A stretch of DNA of 64,000 bases from Immersiella caudata (Eukaryota > Ascomycota > Sordariomycetes > Sordariales > Lasiosphaeriaceae): NCBI GenBank assembly GCA_030512335.1, contig JAULSU010000007.1:992001-1056000 (forward strand). The letters are read 5' to 3'. The notes under the pieces were generated by a model, which worked only from the letters and a program-made list of their open reading frames with translations, did no database searches and was not told the origin of the DNA. Positions 1 to 11,218 of this stretch are shown here, piece after piece (positions within the stretch are counted from its first letter, which is position 1; each line of letters begins with the position of its first letter). The position numbers and the translations under genes are program-made.

Positions 1-518
1 CAGGCCAAGGATGTGGTTGGGTTGCGGCAGGCAGCACCCCAGGTCCACCTAGGCTCGGTTGTGAAGTGGAGCCCCCCGACGGATGACATACCTACCTCAC
101 ACTGTGACGAGCTGGCGCCCGCTTCTCGTCCTCGACTCTCAACCCGTTGTGTTGCTTCTCCTCCCAACCCAAAACGAAGAGTACTGTTGCAAGGAGTCTC
201 CGGCTCCCGGAACCCCAGGTAACGTTCCGCGCTGGTAATACCGCCGCTCTTATCCAGGCTCCCGGCGCCCTGCACGGCTTCGTTGCCCCTCCTCTCCCTG
301 GGGTGCGCCGAACTCATCTTCGGGGCCGTGCATGACAAGCTTCAACCTCGTCGGCATCAGCTGAAAGTAGCCATCTCCCAAAGTGATCTATTACCACCCG
401 GCTCGCAGCACAGCGGTCATCGCTGTTCGTGGGCGTGGCCCTGATGAAGCCGACTCGGCCAGGCAGCGGCAGTTGGCAATCCACAGTGTCCGGCACGTCT
501 CCGAAGTTGGCCGGTGCC

Positions 519-2051
519 ATGGAAGTCGCCATAGCAGGAGCCGCCGAAGTCAGCCGGGTAGGCCGCCGGATATTTCAAAAGATATGGGATCCTGAACCCA
601 TCAATGACCGGGCCGTCAACGACCCTGTGTGGTGCCTGGGCTGCTCCTACACACTCGACACCAAGACATACGGAGGGGCACGGCTGACCACAAGCACACC
701 GCCCGCCGACACGACCGACGCGATTGAAACGACCGCTGTACCCAGACCTCCAGTTCCCGACACAGAACCGATTAGAAACACCGATACACCTCCCGAATCA
801 GCCACCAGCAGCTTCGATTCGTCGCTCGCTTACGAGGAGCCGGGGCAAGATGGTGGATGGCCGCCCGCATTCCTCGACGACTTCGAGTCTCGCATATGGA
901 TGACTTACCGTACTGGCTTCGAAATGATTCCTCGTTCTGAAGACCCTAAAGCGGCCTCGAGCTTGTCGTTCACCATGCGACTCAAGACTTCGTTCGGCGA
1001 CCAGTTGGGGGGATTCTCGTCGGACACCGGCTGGGGCTGTATGATCAGGTCGGGCCAGAGTCTTCTCGCAAATGCGTTGCTGATTGCCCGTCTTGGAAGG
1101 GGTGAGTCTGCGCATACATATAGCTTCTGCGCGCCATAGAAACTAATCTGCCGTCGCACTTAGAGTGGCGGCGCGGTACAGATCCGGGTGCCGAGGGGGA
1201 GGTCGTGTCGCTCTTTGCTGACGACGCTCGTGCCCCTTATTCTCTACACAACTTTGTTAGGCATGGTGCCGTTGCATGTGGGAAGTACCCCGGCGAGTGG
1301 TTTGGCCCCTCGGCCACGTCGAGGTGCATCCAGTACGTTTCCCGCCGGCATCGTGGTCAACGGTGACTGACATGACCAGGGCGCTAGCAACTGATCACGA
1401 GAACTCTCTGCATGTCTATTCTACAGGTGACCTTCCCGATGTCTACGAGGATAGCTTCATGGCGGTCGCCAACCCCGACGGCCAAGCCTTCCACCCAACT
1501 TTGATCCTGGTCTGCACAAGACTGGGAATTGACAAGATCAACCAAGTCTACCACGAGGCACTTATCGCTACTTTACAGATGCCCCAATCTATTGGTATCG
1601 CCGGGTAAGGACACATATTTTGGATTCCCACGCGAGTTCTGTGCCCGCTAATAAACTCAGGGGTCGCCCTTCATCCTCACATTACTTCATTGGCGCCCAG
1701 GGACAGTGGCTCTTTTACTTGGATCCGCACCACCCAAGACCAGCCCTGCCATACCACCTCAATCCGCAAGACTACAGCGCCGAGGAGCTTGACTCCTGTC
1801 ATACTCGGCGCTTGCGACATCTCCATGTCGAGGACATGGATCCCAGCATGCTAATCGGCTTCCTGATCAAGGACGAAGACGATTGGGACACGTGGAAAAG
1901 TTCGGTCAAACACGTCCAGGGGAAAGCCATAATCAATGTCTCCCCCCATGATCCCGTACTAGGCATGGGCTCGACCCGTGTTGAGGCCATTGACGAAGTA
2001 GAAACGTTGAGTGATGATGACAATAACGCAGATACAGTGCTTAACGTATAG
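519..2051 (+). CDS. ATG4: Cysteine protease ATG4 (autophagy), 4 exons
   Basis: This is the cysteine protease that trims the C-terminus of ATG8 and later removes it from phosphatidylethanolamine during autophagosome formation in the cytosol. Exons are 519-1101, 1164-1332, 1380-1604 and 1661-2051, giving 455 aa. The family hallmark DTGWGCMIRSGQ holds the catalytic Cys at about residue 174. FYLDPHHPRPAL carries the catalytic Asp (about 347) and His (about 349). GEWFGPSA and the DPSMLIGF segment are also typical. The ATG at 519 was chosen because EVSRVGRRIFQKIWDPEP matches the family N-terminus; the reading frame is open upstream but has no comparable support. The C-terminus ends in an acidic Asp/Glu-rich tail. 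The gene converges on the JJJ1-type gene, with 234 bp between stop codons. Confidence 0.95.
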
Positions 2052-2285
2052 ATAAGGGGCTACGTGGATACACTTGCTCTTCGTTTGCTACCTGGTTTCC
2101 AACCACGACGGTGCTGCGGTCTACCCGGTCGATTGTCGGGAGATATGGTGGTTGTCATGGCTAGAGAGCGAAGGTCTGAGCTGATGGGCGAAAGGATGCG
2201 GCGTTTGTATCTTGGGCTTGGGTATGGATGAAGTTTGGTCCGGCCTCGAATGTAATATCGGAGCCTAGATAGAAATGGCTTCCAA

Positions 2286-4005
2286 CTATCGCTTTTGTTT
2301 CTTTCCCCCTTTGACCTTGGCTACGGGAGCGGCGTGGTCCAGGTCCTTGATATGCGAGAAGAGTTTTGTCTTCGAAGTAAAACTCTCGTTGCAGACGGCA
2401 CATTTAAACTAGCAACTGTCAGCACAGGACTAACGCAGCGCTACAGGCCAGCAGATACTCACATGATCCTCGGCCTCGGCCGCTTGACGAGCGGCCTTCT
2501 TTTCCCGCTTCAACTTGGCCTTCCCGACCTTCCTGCCACCGTTGGTCTCGTCCTCTGCGTCCATAGAGAGGTTGCGGATGCTTGCTGTGGCAGAGCCGAC
2601 CTCGGTGGCGATATTGCCGGTCAAGGGGGCGGTGGGCTTGCTCGATAGAATACGCTCTTCAACAGCCGAGCGCGGCGCATATTCGTCGTTGTCTTCGTCA
2701 CTCTTACTAGAGACCGGCGAGCTCGGTTGCTCGGGCTGCTTTTCTTCCAAGGTTGATTCGTGCCCTCTTCCGTCGTCCTCACTGTACTGCTCATCGTCAC
2801 TCAGGGACTCGGATTCCAACTCAACTTTCGCTCCTCGAGGTTTCGAGCTTGCTTTTTGGTCTGTCTCGAGGTCAAGCGCCTTATTCTCCTTTTTCATCTG
2901 CCTCTGTAGCTGCTGCACGGCTTTGACGTGCTTCTTGCTCTTTTCATGAGCCTCAAACTGCTTCTCGCTCTTGAAAATCTTGTTGCATACCACACACTCA
3001 ATGTGTTCGACCTCGGACTCTTCTTCGGATAGGGAGAACTCGTCCAGTTGGCCGTCGTCGTTGCGGGACTGAGCCCATTCTGGAACGCTATACTCGGCCA
3101 CCTTCTCCTGGTGTGCCGCTCTTGACCGCGCTGCCTGCGCCGCTGCTGAACTCCGCAGGATTTCCTGCCGTTCGGCTTCCGACTGGGTGTTGGGGATGTA
3201 TCGGGGGTCTCGTTTCCTGACAAAGGCCACCAGGGACTGAACGGCATCGTTGAACTCGCGAATGCCCTCGTCGCGGAACTTTTTGTTCTCCTTCTCCATC
3301 AGCCGGCGCACCCGTCGATCCGGCGCATCACCCAATCGATATTTGTCCTTCCAGCTGAATGATTTTTTGGTTGAGAAGCTGGACCATATCCTGTAAAAGG
3401 GTTTCGCAACAGCCTCGTAGCCGTCATCCGCCTTGCCGAAAGGTGGGTAGTCGATAACTTCGGCGCCATCCCACTCCGCCGCGGCTGTCTCTTCGGATGC
3501 AAGCTTCTCAAAGAAGATATCGAGAATGCCGAAGAAGCCGCTGGGGCTGTCGGTCATGGGCACGCTAGAGTTGAAGCGGCCCATAAGCGCAAAGATTGCC
3601 GTGGCGGGGGTGTGGTTGGCCGCGGCTTGGTCAGTGGGAGCGCCCCCTGAGACCTCATCGTCGCCGCTGAGGATGGCATCACGGTGAGAGTCGTACCAGG
3701 CGCGTTCTTGCGGGTCGGAGAGGATCTCGTAGGCGGTTTGGACTTCGGCGAACTTTCGCGTGGCGTTCACCGTATCGTCGAGATTGCGATCGGGGTGTAG
3801 CTCGAGGGCCTTTCTTCGATATGCTTTTTTGATTCTTGGATGGGAGGGTCAGCACCTTTTGCGTGACGAGCGCGGGCGGGTAGGGGACTCACTCATCATC
3901 GGTTGCTTGTCGGTCAACTGAGAGAAGCTCGTAGTAGCACGTCTTACGCGTGGCGGTGACAACGGGCTGTCGCCCGGGTCTCTGCGAGGACTGCTCGGCT
4001 CCCAT
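2286..4005 (-). CDS. JJJ1: JJJ1-type DnaJ protein with two C2H2 zinc fingers
   Basis: This is a J-domain co-chaperone of the JJJ1 family, which stimulates Hsp70 in cytosolic recycling of late 60S ribosomal biogenesis factors. Exons on the minus strand are 4005-3893, 3834-2463 and 2408-2286, giving 535 aa. The N-terminal J domain (about residues 22-95) has the HPD motif in KALELHPDRN; intron 1 lies just before it. A charged middle region precedes a C2H2 finger (CVVCNKIFKS with a distal HEKSKKH). An acidic, Ser/Glu-rich linker follows. The short last exon encodes a second finger (CAVCNESF and HIKDLDH) and a lysine-rich end. Without the last intron the second finger would be missed, because retention leads to a stop soon after EDH. 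Confidence 0.9.
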
Positions 4006-5170
4006 TTCGGAGCTCTCTCACTTAAACGCTGGACCTACGTCCCCTGTTTGCGGGTAGGGGGATGGCGAGGAAAATAGTGGTACGGGGCATGGCGGGGTGA
4101 TCGAAGCTGCCCCGCCATCAAATCTTTGGGGAGTGGGGGGGTTGCTGCCCCGCGTTGGTAAACCTATCAAGCAGGCTTTAAGTTTTCTAGGCGGTGAAAT
4201 CATTTTAATTGTTTTATGCATACGGAGATAATGACATAGTTCTCGTTTTGCCGTTGGTAGCACCTTGCTGTTGAGGCAGAAGCGCTGGATGAAAGTTTGA
4301 ACCCTTTGCACAGTTGCTTACCGTGCGGCCCCACTGGTCGGCAATCTGGAAGGGCCATCGGAACCTATTTCTGTTCTGGTAACATACCTCAGAAGAGCCT
4401 TATTCGAGACGTCCCATTGGTACCCCGAGCTTTGATATGCCTGCGAGGCGCATTCTAACCCCGACGCAGCAGCACTCAGGAAAGCCGGCGATATTGTCGA
4501 CAGCGGCGGAATTCAGTTTGCCCAGCCCATTCAAGTGACACCTGATCCCCAGATCCCACCTCCGCAGCAAGAGTTGCATGTGGCACGAGCGGCCCAGACC
4601 GATTATCTGTGGTGGATAGACAAGCGGCAGGGCAGCCGGGCCACACTACCAATAGTTACGTAAGGGGGCTTACTAGAATAATGTCGTTTTTCGATGGCTT
4701 CTTGGACAATCGCCACTGGGCCTCCTGCCATCAGTCACGCGGCGCCTGTGAACCAGCCTGGTTGCCAGCGCTTTGGTAACGAGGCAGGAGCAAACAAGTC
4801 TAGCTGGGCATGGGAATAGGTCCTAGTGACTTGGGGAACGCTGAACCGCATTCACAAGCGAGCTGAGCTATTTTCCTTAAGTTGCCAGGCTTCCTCTCCG
4901 TGCATAGTTTATTTCGACTCATCCCATCTCTTGCCAACCTTCCTAAGCAAGGTGCCCCTCACCTGTCTAGGTTCGAGATTTAGGTATTGTAGACCGCACG
5001 ATACCTGTGCCTAACTACACCTGTCTGCCCGTCGCTGTCCTTCCCGCCGGCGCCCTTTTGAGGAACCGCGCGCCAGGCCACGATTTCTGAGGACCCCCCG
5101 CCATGCGCACGCTGTCGCACGGGCGTGCAGTCGTTGTCTGGTCGGTGCTGTGGTTGCGCAACTACTGGCG
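4006..5170. other. Gene-free divergent promoter region
   Basis: About 1.2 kb separates the divergent JJJ1-type and SPX-RING start codons and probably holds both promoters and 5' UTRs. No ORF here has recognisable protein similarity, and I see no RNA gene. Confidence 0.6.
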
Positions 5171-6688
5171 ATGAAGTTTGGCCACGCCTTCCAGCAGGCC
5201 CTGCAGGCCGAGACGTACCCGCAGCACTGGGTTGAGAAGGCGATTCCCTACCGCCAGCTCAAGAAGATACTAGGCAAGGTGCGTGAGGAACTCATCCGCA
5301 ATGGTTACGATCCGGACACCTTGCATCGCCTGTTGGCCGACCATAACGCCAAGTACAGTCTTGAGTTGGGCGAATCGCACCTCTTGCGCCCACGGCTTGT
5401 GGTGCGACCCTTATCGGCGGTGACAGAACTACCGAGGGCCCCCGAGGCTGCGGCCGCTGAGGACGATGGATCGCCAAAGCTTGCCTTCGCGCCGCCCGTT
5501 GAAGCGAGCCAGCGAGGCGCGGAGGCGGGACCCGGGACGGAGGGCGAGGTTGAGAAGGGCAGCGACCAGCAGCAAAACCCCTGGGTTAAGATCCCCCTCG
5601 ATTCCGACGCCCGCTTCTTCAACATCCTCCAGACCGATGTCGACGAGCTCGATACCCTGCAGTCCCAGGAGCAGAGTACCATGAGAGACAGCATCTCGGC
5701 GCTAGGTAACGAAATATCCTTGGTGGCGCGGCCCAGGAAAGCCTTAATCAACCTATCCAAGTCTGACCTCTACCGTTGGCGGGAGATCTTCGAGCTCTAC
5801 ATTGCCGCCCAGGTCTTCTTTTCCACCACCGAAACTTCAGGTGGGGTCCGCAGTAGTGAGAAGGCCCGCAAGCAGCTGGTCTGGTTCCAGGAAGAAGTTC
5901 AAAAGCGAAACCTCCTGAACAAGTTCAAGCTCGAAGCCAGTTCCAACGCCTACGTCCGCTTCCTAGCGCTTAACGCGACCCTGTTACAAAACGTCCAGTT
6001 TCAAGAGCTGAACCAAACAGCTGTCGTGAAGATCATCAAGAGTGAGTGAGACATGCAGTCCAACCGCCGCATGGCGAGCTTCCCTCAGACCAGATACCTA
6101 ACCCGCCTCACAGAATTCGACAAGCAAACTTCTCTGGGAGTGAAAACTGTATTCCCCAAAGCGCTCAACTCGGCGAGTTATATTGCCGAGAGCATCGCCA
6201 AAGACGTATGCGCGCAGCTCTCGCGCGACATCCTCGCCATCGTCCCCCAAGTAGCAGACTACACGTGTACCATCTGTGCGTCCCCTTAACCCTAATAATC
6301 ATAGGCCACACAGCTAACCTAATAAAGGCCTCTCTCTCTGCTGGCTGCCCATTCGCCTCGACTGTGACCACCTCTTCTGTATTCGATGCATGATCAAGAT
6401 GCAAAATCGGAACAAGAAACTATGTCCTCTGTGTCGTGCAAACACGGTCCTATCTGCAACAGAAGGTATGGCCATACCCATTATTTCTGGCTAGTCTGAG
6501 CTGCTCCGCAGGTCGATGCTAACCTGTTGACAGTCAACATCGACGTGAAGCTCATGACATATCTTGAGCGTTGGTTTCCCAAAGAGACTAAAGAGAAACA
6601 AGAGTACAACGAGCTAGAGCGCCGCAAGGAACTTTTTGGCGACGCCATCGGAGACGAAACACCGGGACCTCCATGTACTGTAATGTAG
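5171..6688 (+). CDS. SPX domain and RING finger protein (putative E3 ubiquitin ligase)
   Basis: This gene encodes an N-terminal SPX domain, an inositol-pyrophosphate and phosphate sensing module, joined to a C-terminal RING finger, an architecture shared with plant NLA-type ubiquitin ligases. Exons are 5171-6041, 6114-6275, 6328-6465 and 6534-6688, giving 441 aa. MKFGHAFQQAL opens the SPX domain, and the other SPX landmark KIIKKFDKQT is rebuilt across intron 1. The RING is rebuilt across intron 2 and reads CTICL, CDHLFCIRC and CPLCRANT. The ATG at 5171 is chosen because the SPX domain starts directly there; the upstream in-frame extension begins only with GTG. A role in phosphate signalling is inferred from the domains. 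The substrates are unknown. Confidence 0.9.
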
Positions 6689-6833
6689 TTAGTTATCATT
6701 TCAACCTCGTTCGGATCGACGGGCGGTAAGTGTCAGCATAGCGGGTCGGCGTAGTAGTCAGGCAGTAATGCACCATATTTTCTCTTTCTCTCTGTCAACT
6801 GTCTATTTTTGCGTATCCCATGGTCTACCTCTC

Positions 6834-8834
6834 TCACTCTGTAGACACGCTCTCCGCTGCCTTCAGCGCTGACCGAAAAACCTCGACAATCTGCGTCGTC
6901 TCCTCCAGACCGACGCTAATACGAATCAAATTCGGATCAACTCCAAATCCTGCTGCCCACTCCAACTCCTGATAATGCGCCAGTAGCACATATGGCGAAG
7001 TCAGCGTGAAGTTGGTCCCCAGACTCGGCCCCTTTGCCGTCTGGACAGCATCATAAAAGGCAACCGCCTGCGCCTTCTCGTGAAAGACAAGCGAAACCAA
7101 GCCACCGTAGCCGCCCTCTGGCAGTCTACAGTCCTCATAGTTTTGGCTCGTCTCGACGTATCGCGGGTAGAACAGCGACTTGACCAGAGGGTGCTCCTTC
7201 AGCACGTCACAGATGGCCTCAGCGTTGACGTTGATCCTGTCGATCCGCGACGCGAAGTCGCGGCTATTTCTCTCCATGAACATGACATCCTCGGCCCAGT
7301 ACGTATCCTCAAGCTCGCGGCGAGCCCAGTCTTTGAGTGGCGAGTAGTACTTTCCGTTGGGGTTGAAGATGGCGCTTCCGCCCATGACGTTGCAGTCGCC
7401 CGAGAAAATCTTGGTAAGGCTGCTGACAACAATATCTGCGTAGGGTAGTATGTTGATGTTGGCGAAGGTGCCAATAGTTTCGTCAACGACGACAGCAAAG
7501 TCGTATGTGTCGGCGAGGTGGCGGATGCGTTTGAGATTGGGGCAGGTTAGGAGGGGGTTTCCAGGGAACTCGCAGAAGAGCGCGAGGAAGCGGTCGCCAG
7601 CTTTCAGTTTCTTTTCCAGATCGTCGAGGTCGGACTCGGAAGCGTGGCCGTAGAAGACGCAGCCGGGGCCGAACTTCTGAAGGATCTTGAGGGTGTCGAC
7701 ATAGGGGAAACCAAAGTTTATGCTCTTCAGGTCGCTGCTCCGTGCGCCGAGCAACCCACGGTGGGCGTTGAAGATGGCGTTCATTCCACACGGGAACAGA
7801 TAGACATCATCCTCGCGCAGCGTCACCCCCCGAGAGTTGTCCTCCATCTCCGGCAGCGGCAACCTGCTCAACTCTTGATCCCCACTCAACGCACCCGCAA
7901 TCCGTCTCCGTATCGCCGACTTGGCAGGCTCGACAAAGGAAACATCCAGGTTTCGCCCAAACCGCTCCTCAAGGAACCGTGACGTCTCCTGGATTTCCTT
8001 CCCCGGTGCCGCCCCCGGGCCACTTGTCCCGTTGTGTAGGGGCATCCCCTGGTCCAGCGAACTCGGCCGCTGATATCTCCTGGGCCCTCGACATGGCTTC
8101 CCCGGACCAGGGCTCTTCGGCCCACTGTCATCGATCTTCAGCAGCCCATCGCGGAACAACCCGTGACAGAACTCGGCGCGACGGCTAGAAACGCCATCGC
8201 CCGTATGCTGCCAATACTGCTTCGCAGCCAGGAAGACCGCCTCCGAAACCAACACTGCCGACACCGCCGGGCAAAACAACTGCAAAGCCTTTGCCTCCGG
8301 GCTTGTACCATCGACGACCAAGTTCACAACAGTCAGGTCCGTAGTGTCCGCCGCCGTAGCACGGGACCGCACAAACGCAGCACAACGGTTAGCGATCTGG
8401 CGAGTGGGAAAGAGCATGGCCTTCAGCTTCGACCCAGCGGTACCGTACTTCTCAGCTATCTCGGCCGCAAATGCCTGGATGCTGCGGTGTATGAAAAATC
8501 TTTTTTCCCCTGCCGTCAGCATTTTCCGCTCCCCTTTCCTCCCAACGCCACACTCAAGCTGAAGTGGCACGACACGGTCACGGGGTGAGGGATACGCACC
8601 GAGGATACCCAGTCGTCATTCGGCTCACAACCCAATCCTCGCCTTCTTCGTACCCGACGTTCGCCCGCCATGTTGGAAGCGATACACTCACGGCCTATAA
8701 CAAACGCGAGGAAACATCGCAGTCAAAGTCAGAAAACGAGTCAAATTTTCAACCTGACAAACGAAGTGCACCCGCAGGAGACTCACATGAGCGGTATCTG
8801 GGGGGATCGACTCCCCGAGGCCGAAACTCTGCAT
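6834..8834 (-). CDS. Cystathionine gamma-synthase (transsulfuration, PLP enzyme)
   Basis: This is a PLP-dependent enzyme of the Cys/Met metabolism family that joins cysteine to an activated homoserine ester to make cystathionine, the fungal route from cysteine to methionine. Exons on the minus strand are 8834-8787, 8694-8600 and 8499-6834, giving 602 aa. The first two exons encode the fungal N-terminal extension, including AVSVSLPTWRANVGYEEGED and TTGYPR. The N-terminal extension makes it longer than bacterial homologues. The PLP lysine lies in SSLTKIFSG (about K411), and the C-terminus has ISVGLEET. The acceptor before exon 3 must be AAG at 8500, since the nearer CAG 10 nt upstream shifts the frame. 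The gene converges on the SPX-RING gene, 145 bp apart. Orthologues are known as met-7 (Neurospora) and STR2 (yeast). Confidence 0.92.
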
Positions 8835-9601
8835 TAGGGGTTGCGGCGATGAGTGACGACAGTTGGCAAGACACCGTTGAGTTCAGACCATCAATGTGTG
8901 TTGGGCGAGAGCGGGAAGCAGTCGTGTGACTAATGCTTCCGTGGTGGTGCCTTCCGTTTGGGAAGACACCAACAGCGGGGTTATGAACCAAGGTTATCTG
9001 CAAGTAGGTAGGTAGGGTACCTCAGGCACACGGGACGCACGCGGTCAGTCGTAAGGTTCCGCTGTTCCCAGTTCAGTTGGCAGTTGCACAAGGACCAGTT
9101 GTCACTGCTGGGCCTGGAGGTAAGAAGGGCCAGCTGCCAGTTCGCCCCGGGGAGGTGCCGAATCCCCGGCAAACCGCTAGGTCCGAGAATCGGAGCCACC
9201 GGGCAGGGAAAGGGGAGGAAAGCCGTTGACTCCGCCCACCCATGAAACACCAAAAATCGCCACTAGTTCGTCAGGTCTTGATAATTTTACTTGTTATGAT
9301 AATACAGTCTCTCAGCTGCAGAAATTACCTGTTGACAGAGGTTCAAGTTTACACCGTTGGAAAAAATCTGCCCCACAACCGAGCTATTATTGCTTCACCA
9401 GCACACAGCCTGGAGCCGTTGAGCCTCCCCCACATCGACATACTTAATCAGTGCTAACCGTTGCGAATAGACCTGACTTTCGGGCCCATTCCATGCAAGT
9501 CCAGATTGCTCTGCTACAAGTGTAAAAACATTTTCTGGTGCTTTCATGACATCTCGTCACACCATCATGCGTCAGCCAAACATCTTCCAACATGCAAACC
9601 A
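8835..9601. other. Gene-free upstream region of cystathionine gamma-synthase
   Basis: About 770 bp between the cystathionine gamma-synthase start and the stop of the next minus-strand gene. It holds the promoter of the former and the 3' UTR of the latter. A TAGGTAGG-type run occurs at 9004-9015. No coding region is supported. Confidence 0.55.
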
Positions 9602-11218
9602 CTAGTGATACGCCCGCCCACTGCGACGGCTACCAACGCAGCTGATGCTGTCGCTAGGAGCGACACTATCATTGTCGTCTTCATCGTCCCATTCACCGCG
9701 GCTTCTACCCGCCTTGCTCCGAGGGAGCGGGACTTCGCGGGCCTGCACATACGTGCTCGGCGGAAGGGGAACACCTCGGGCCCCCACATACGTGCTTGAG
9801 GGAAGTGGGACCCCGCGAGCGGACACATATGTGCCGGCCCGGTCGTCCCGGCCATCTGGACTATCACCGACTTTGACTGTGGTGGTGGTAAAGCGGCTCC
9901 CTGGTCTAGAGCGCGAGACTAGGGGTGCCGACTGGCCTGGTTGTGGCGGCCCGCGAATCGTGGTTGACGACCGGTGGCTTCGCGCTGAGACGAAGCTGTC
10001 CCGCTCAGGGGCGTCATATGTGTAGCTACGCTGGACGATGGGCGGGCGCCTGGAGCTCCGGGAGCTGCTTGCCTGGCTGCGGTGTTCCGTTTCCTCCAGC
10101 AGGAGAGGCGCTCGATTTGAAGGCCCCTCGCTGCGGTGGCGCGCGGAGGTACGGGACCGGGAAGTGCTGTGTCGACTCCGCCTGTCTTCGTAGTCCACAT
10201 CCTCCACTTCCCTACTCCTAGGCACGCCGGCATGGCTGTACCGAGCGATGTAGTCTGGGGCTGGCCGGTAGTCGGCAGCAGGCGCACAGTCGTCCGGGTT
10301 CCTGACCTTTTCCACGGACCTCTCGACGTCGACATAGCGGCTCTTGCGGTCCGCGTACGGGTCTGGAGCCGGAAATGTCGAACGGCGTGAGAAGCCTGGT
10401 GCGTCGAACTCCTGACGGGGCTGTCGGTTGCGGTCGGCCTTGACTTTGCTGTAAGTAATGACACCACCGAGCGCAGCCCCGGCAGCCACACCAAGCAGCG
10501 TTCCAACCACTGTCCCGGTACTCAACCCCGTGGAATTCTGACGGGGCGAAGGGAGAGGCTCGTGAACGAGAGGTCCGTCCGTAATACTCCGCTTGAGCGA
10601 GGAGTAGGGTTCATCGCTGGGATATCCGCTGTACGGGCGCCGTCCCGCGGCCCGGGACGACCCGCCGGACTTCGGGCTGGATGACATCTCGGTGACGGCG
10701 ATGCCATAATTCCAGTCCAAAATCCGACTGGCCTCCTTTGGCGTCGACTGGGTCTGCCGGAAGGTGGATCCGCCATAAGACGGAGGGTAGTCTGGAGGGG
10801 GGCGATAAACAATATTCATGCTGTTGCCGTCAAAGTCGATGATGTGGACCTGAGTCTTTCCCCCCGGTATGATGTCGCGCGTGACCGAACAGTCTTGTTG
10901 AAACGGATCCCGGGGCTGATGTCGGCTTCGCTCCCGACTCTCGGGCGTGGCGCGCAGGGCAAACTCGTAGGCGTTGTCGGCGGCGTCGGCGGAGGGTGCC
11001 GAGAGAACAATATGTGAGGGTTTCAATGGCTGGTCCCTGCTGGCTCTAATCTGCCGCAGCTCGAACACCGGTGTGCGTGTTCGCCGATCCCCATAGACAA
11101 TGAATGGAAACGGCCCGTCGTCGGTGGTCGAGTAGCTAAGACCAAGTGCCTGGATCACAGAAGAGTAGAAAGATGAAGAGGATGCAAGGTGAGCGACCTC
11201 GAGGAACGGAAGCCCCAT
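9602..11218 (-). CDS. VOC-fold protein with Gly-zipper segment and Arg/Ser-rich repeat tail
   Basis: A single-exon gene of 538 aa with an unusual architecture. Residues 1 to about 165 resemble a glyoxalase/bleomycin-resistance (VOC) fold: MGLPFLEVAHLASS opens with a strand and FYSSVIQALG helix, and IDFDGNSMNIVY looks like the DPDGN strand of the family. A Ser/Pro-rich linker follows, then a Gly/Ala-rich hydrophobic stretch (TGTVVGTLLGVAAGAALGGV, about residues 245-265) that could be a glycine-zipper membrane segment. After it comes a long Arg/Ser-rich disordered part with RS and SR dipeptides and three 13-residue repeats of the TYVxARGVPLP type. The ATG at 11218 was chosen because the VOC strand starts there; an in-frame ATG 36 nt upstream exists. 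No metal-binding or catalytic set could be assigned, so the function is unknown. Confidence 0.75.
   Translation of the reverse strand: MGLPFLEVAHLASSSSFYSSVIQALGLSYSTTDDGPFPFIVYGDRRTRTPVFELRQIRASRDQPLKPSHIVLSAPSADAADNAYEFALRATPESRERSRHQPRDPFQQDCSVTRDIIPGGKTQVHIIDFDGNSMNIVYRPPPDYPPSYGGSTFRQTQSTPKEASRILDWNYGIAVTEMSSSPKSGGSSRAAGRRPYSGYPSDEPYSSLKRSITDGPLVHEPLPSPRQNSTGLSTGTVVGTLLGVAAGAALGGVITYSKVKADRNRQPRQEFDAPGFSRRSTFPAPDPYADRKSRYVDVERSVEKVRNPDDCAPAADYRPAPDYIARYSHAGVPRSREVEDVDYEDRRSRHSTSRSRTSARHRSEGPSNRAPLLLEETEHRSQASSSRSSRRPPIVQRSYTYDAPERDSFVSARSHRSSTTIRGPPQPGQSAPLVSRSRPGSRFTTTTVKVGDSPDGRDDRAGTYVSARGVPLPSSTYVGARGVPLPPSTYVQAREVPLPRSKAGRSRGEWDDEDDNDSVAPSDSISCVGSRRSGRAYH
9719..9835 (-). repeat. 39-nt tandem repeat, three copies
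   Basis: The plus strand shows CACATACGTGCT, CACATACGTGCT and CACATATGTGCC starting at 9746, 9785 and 9824, an exact 39-nt period. It encodes three copies of a 13-aa unit TYVxARxVPLPxS near the C-terminus of the VOC-fold protein. Outer boundaries are approximate. Confidence 0.85.
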
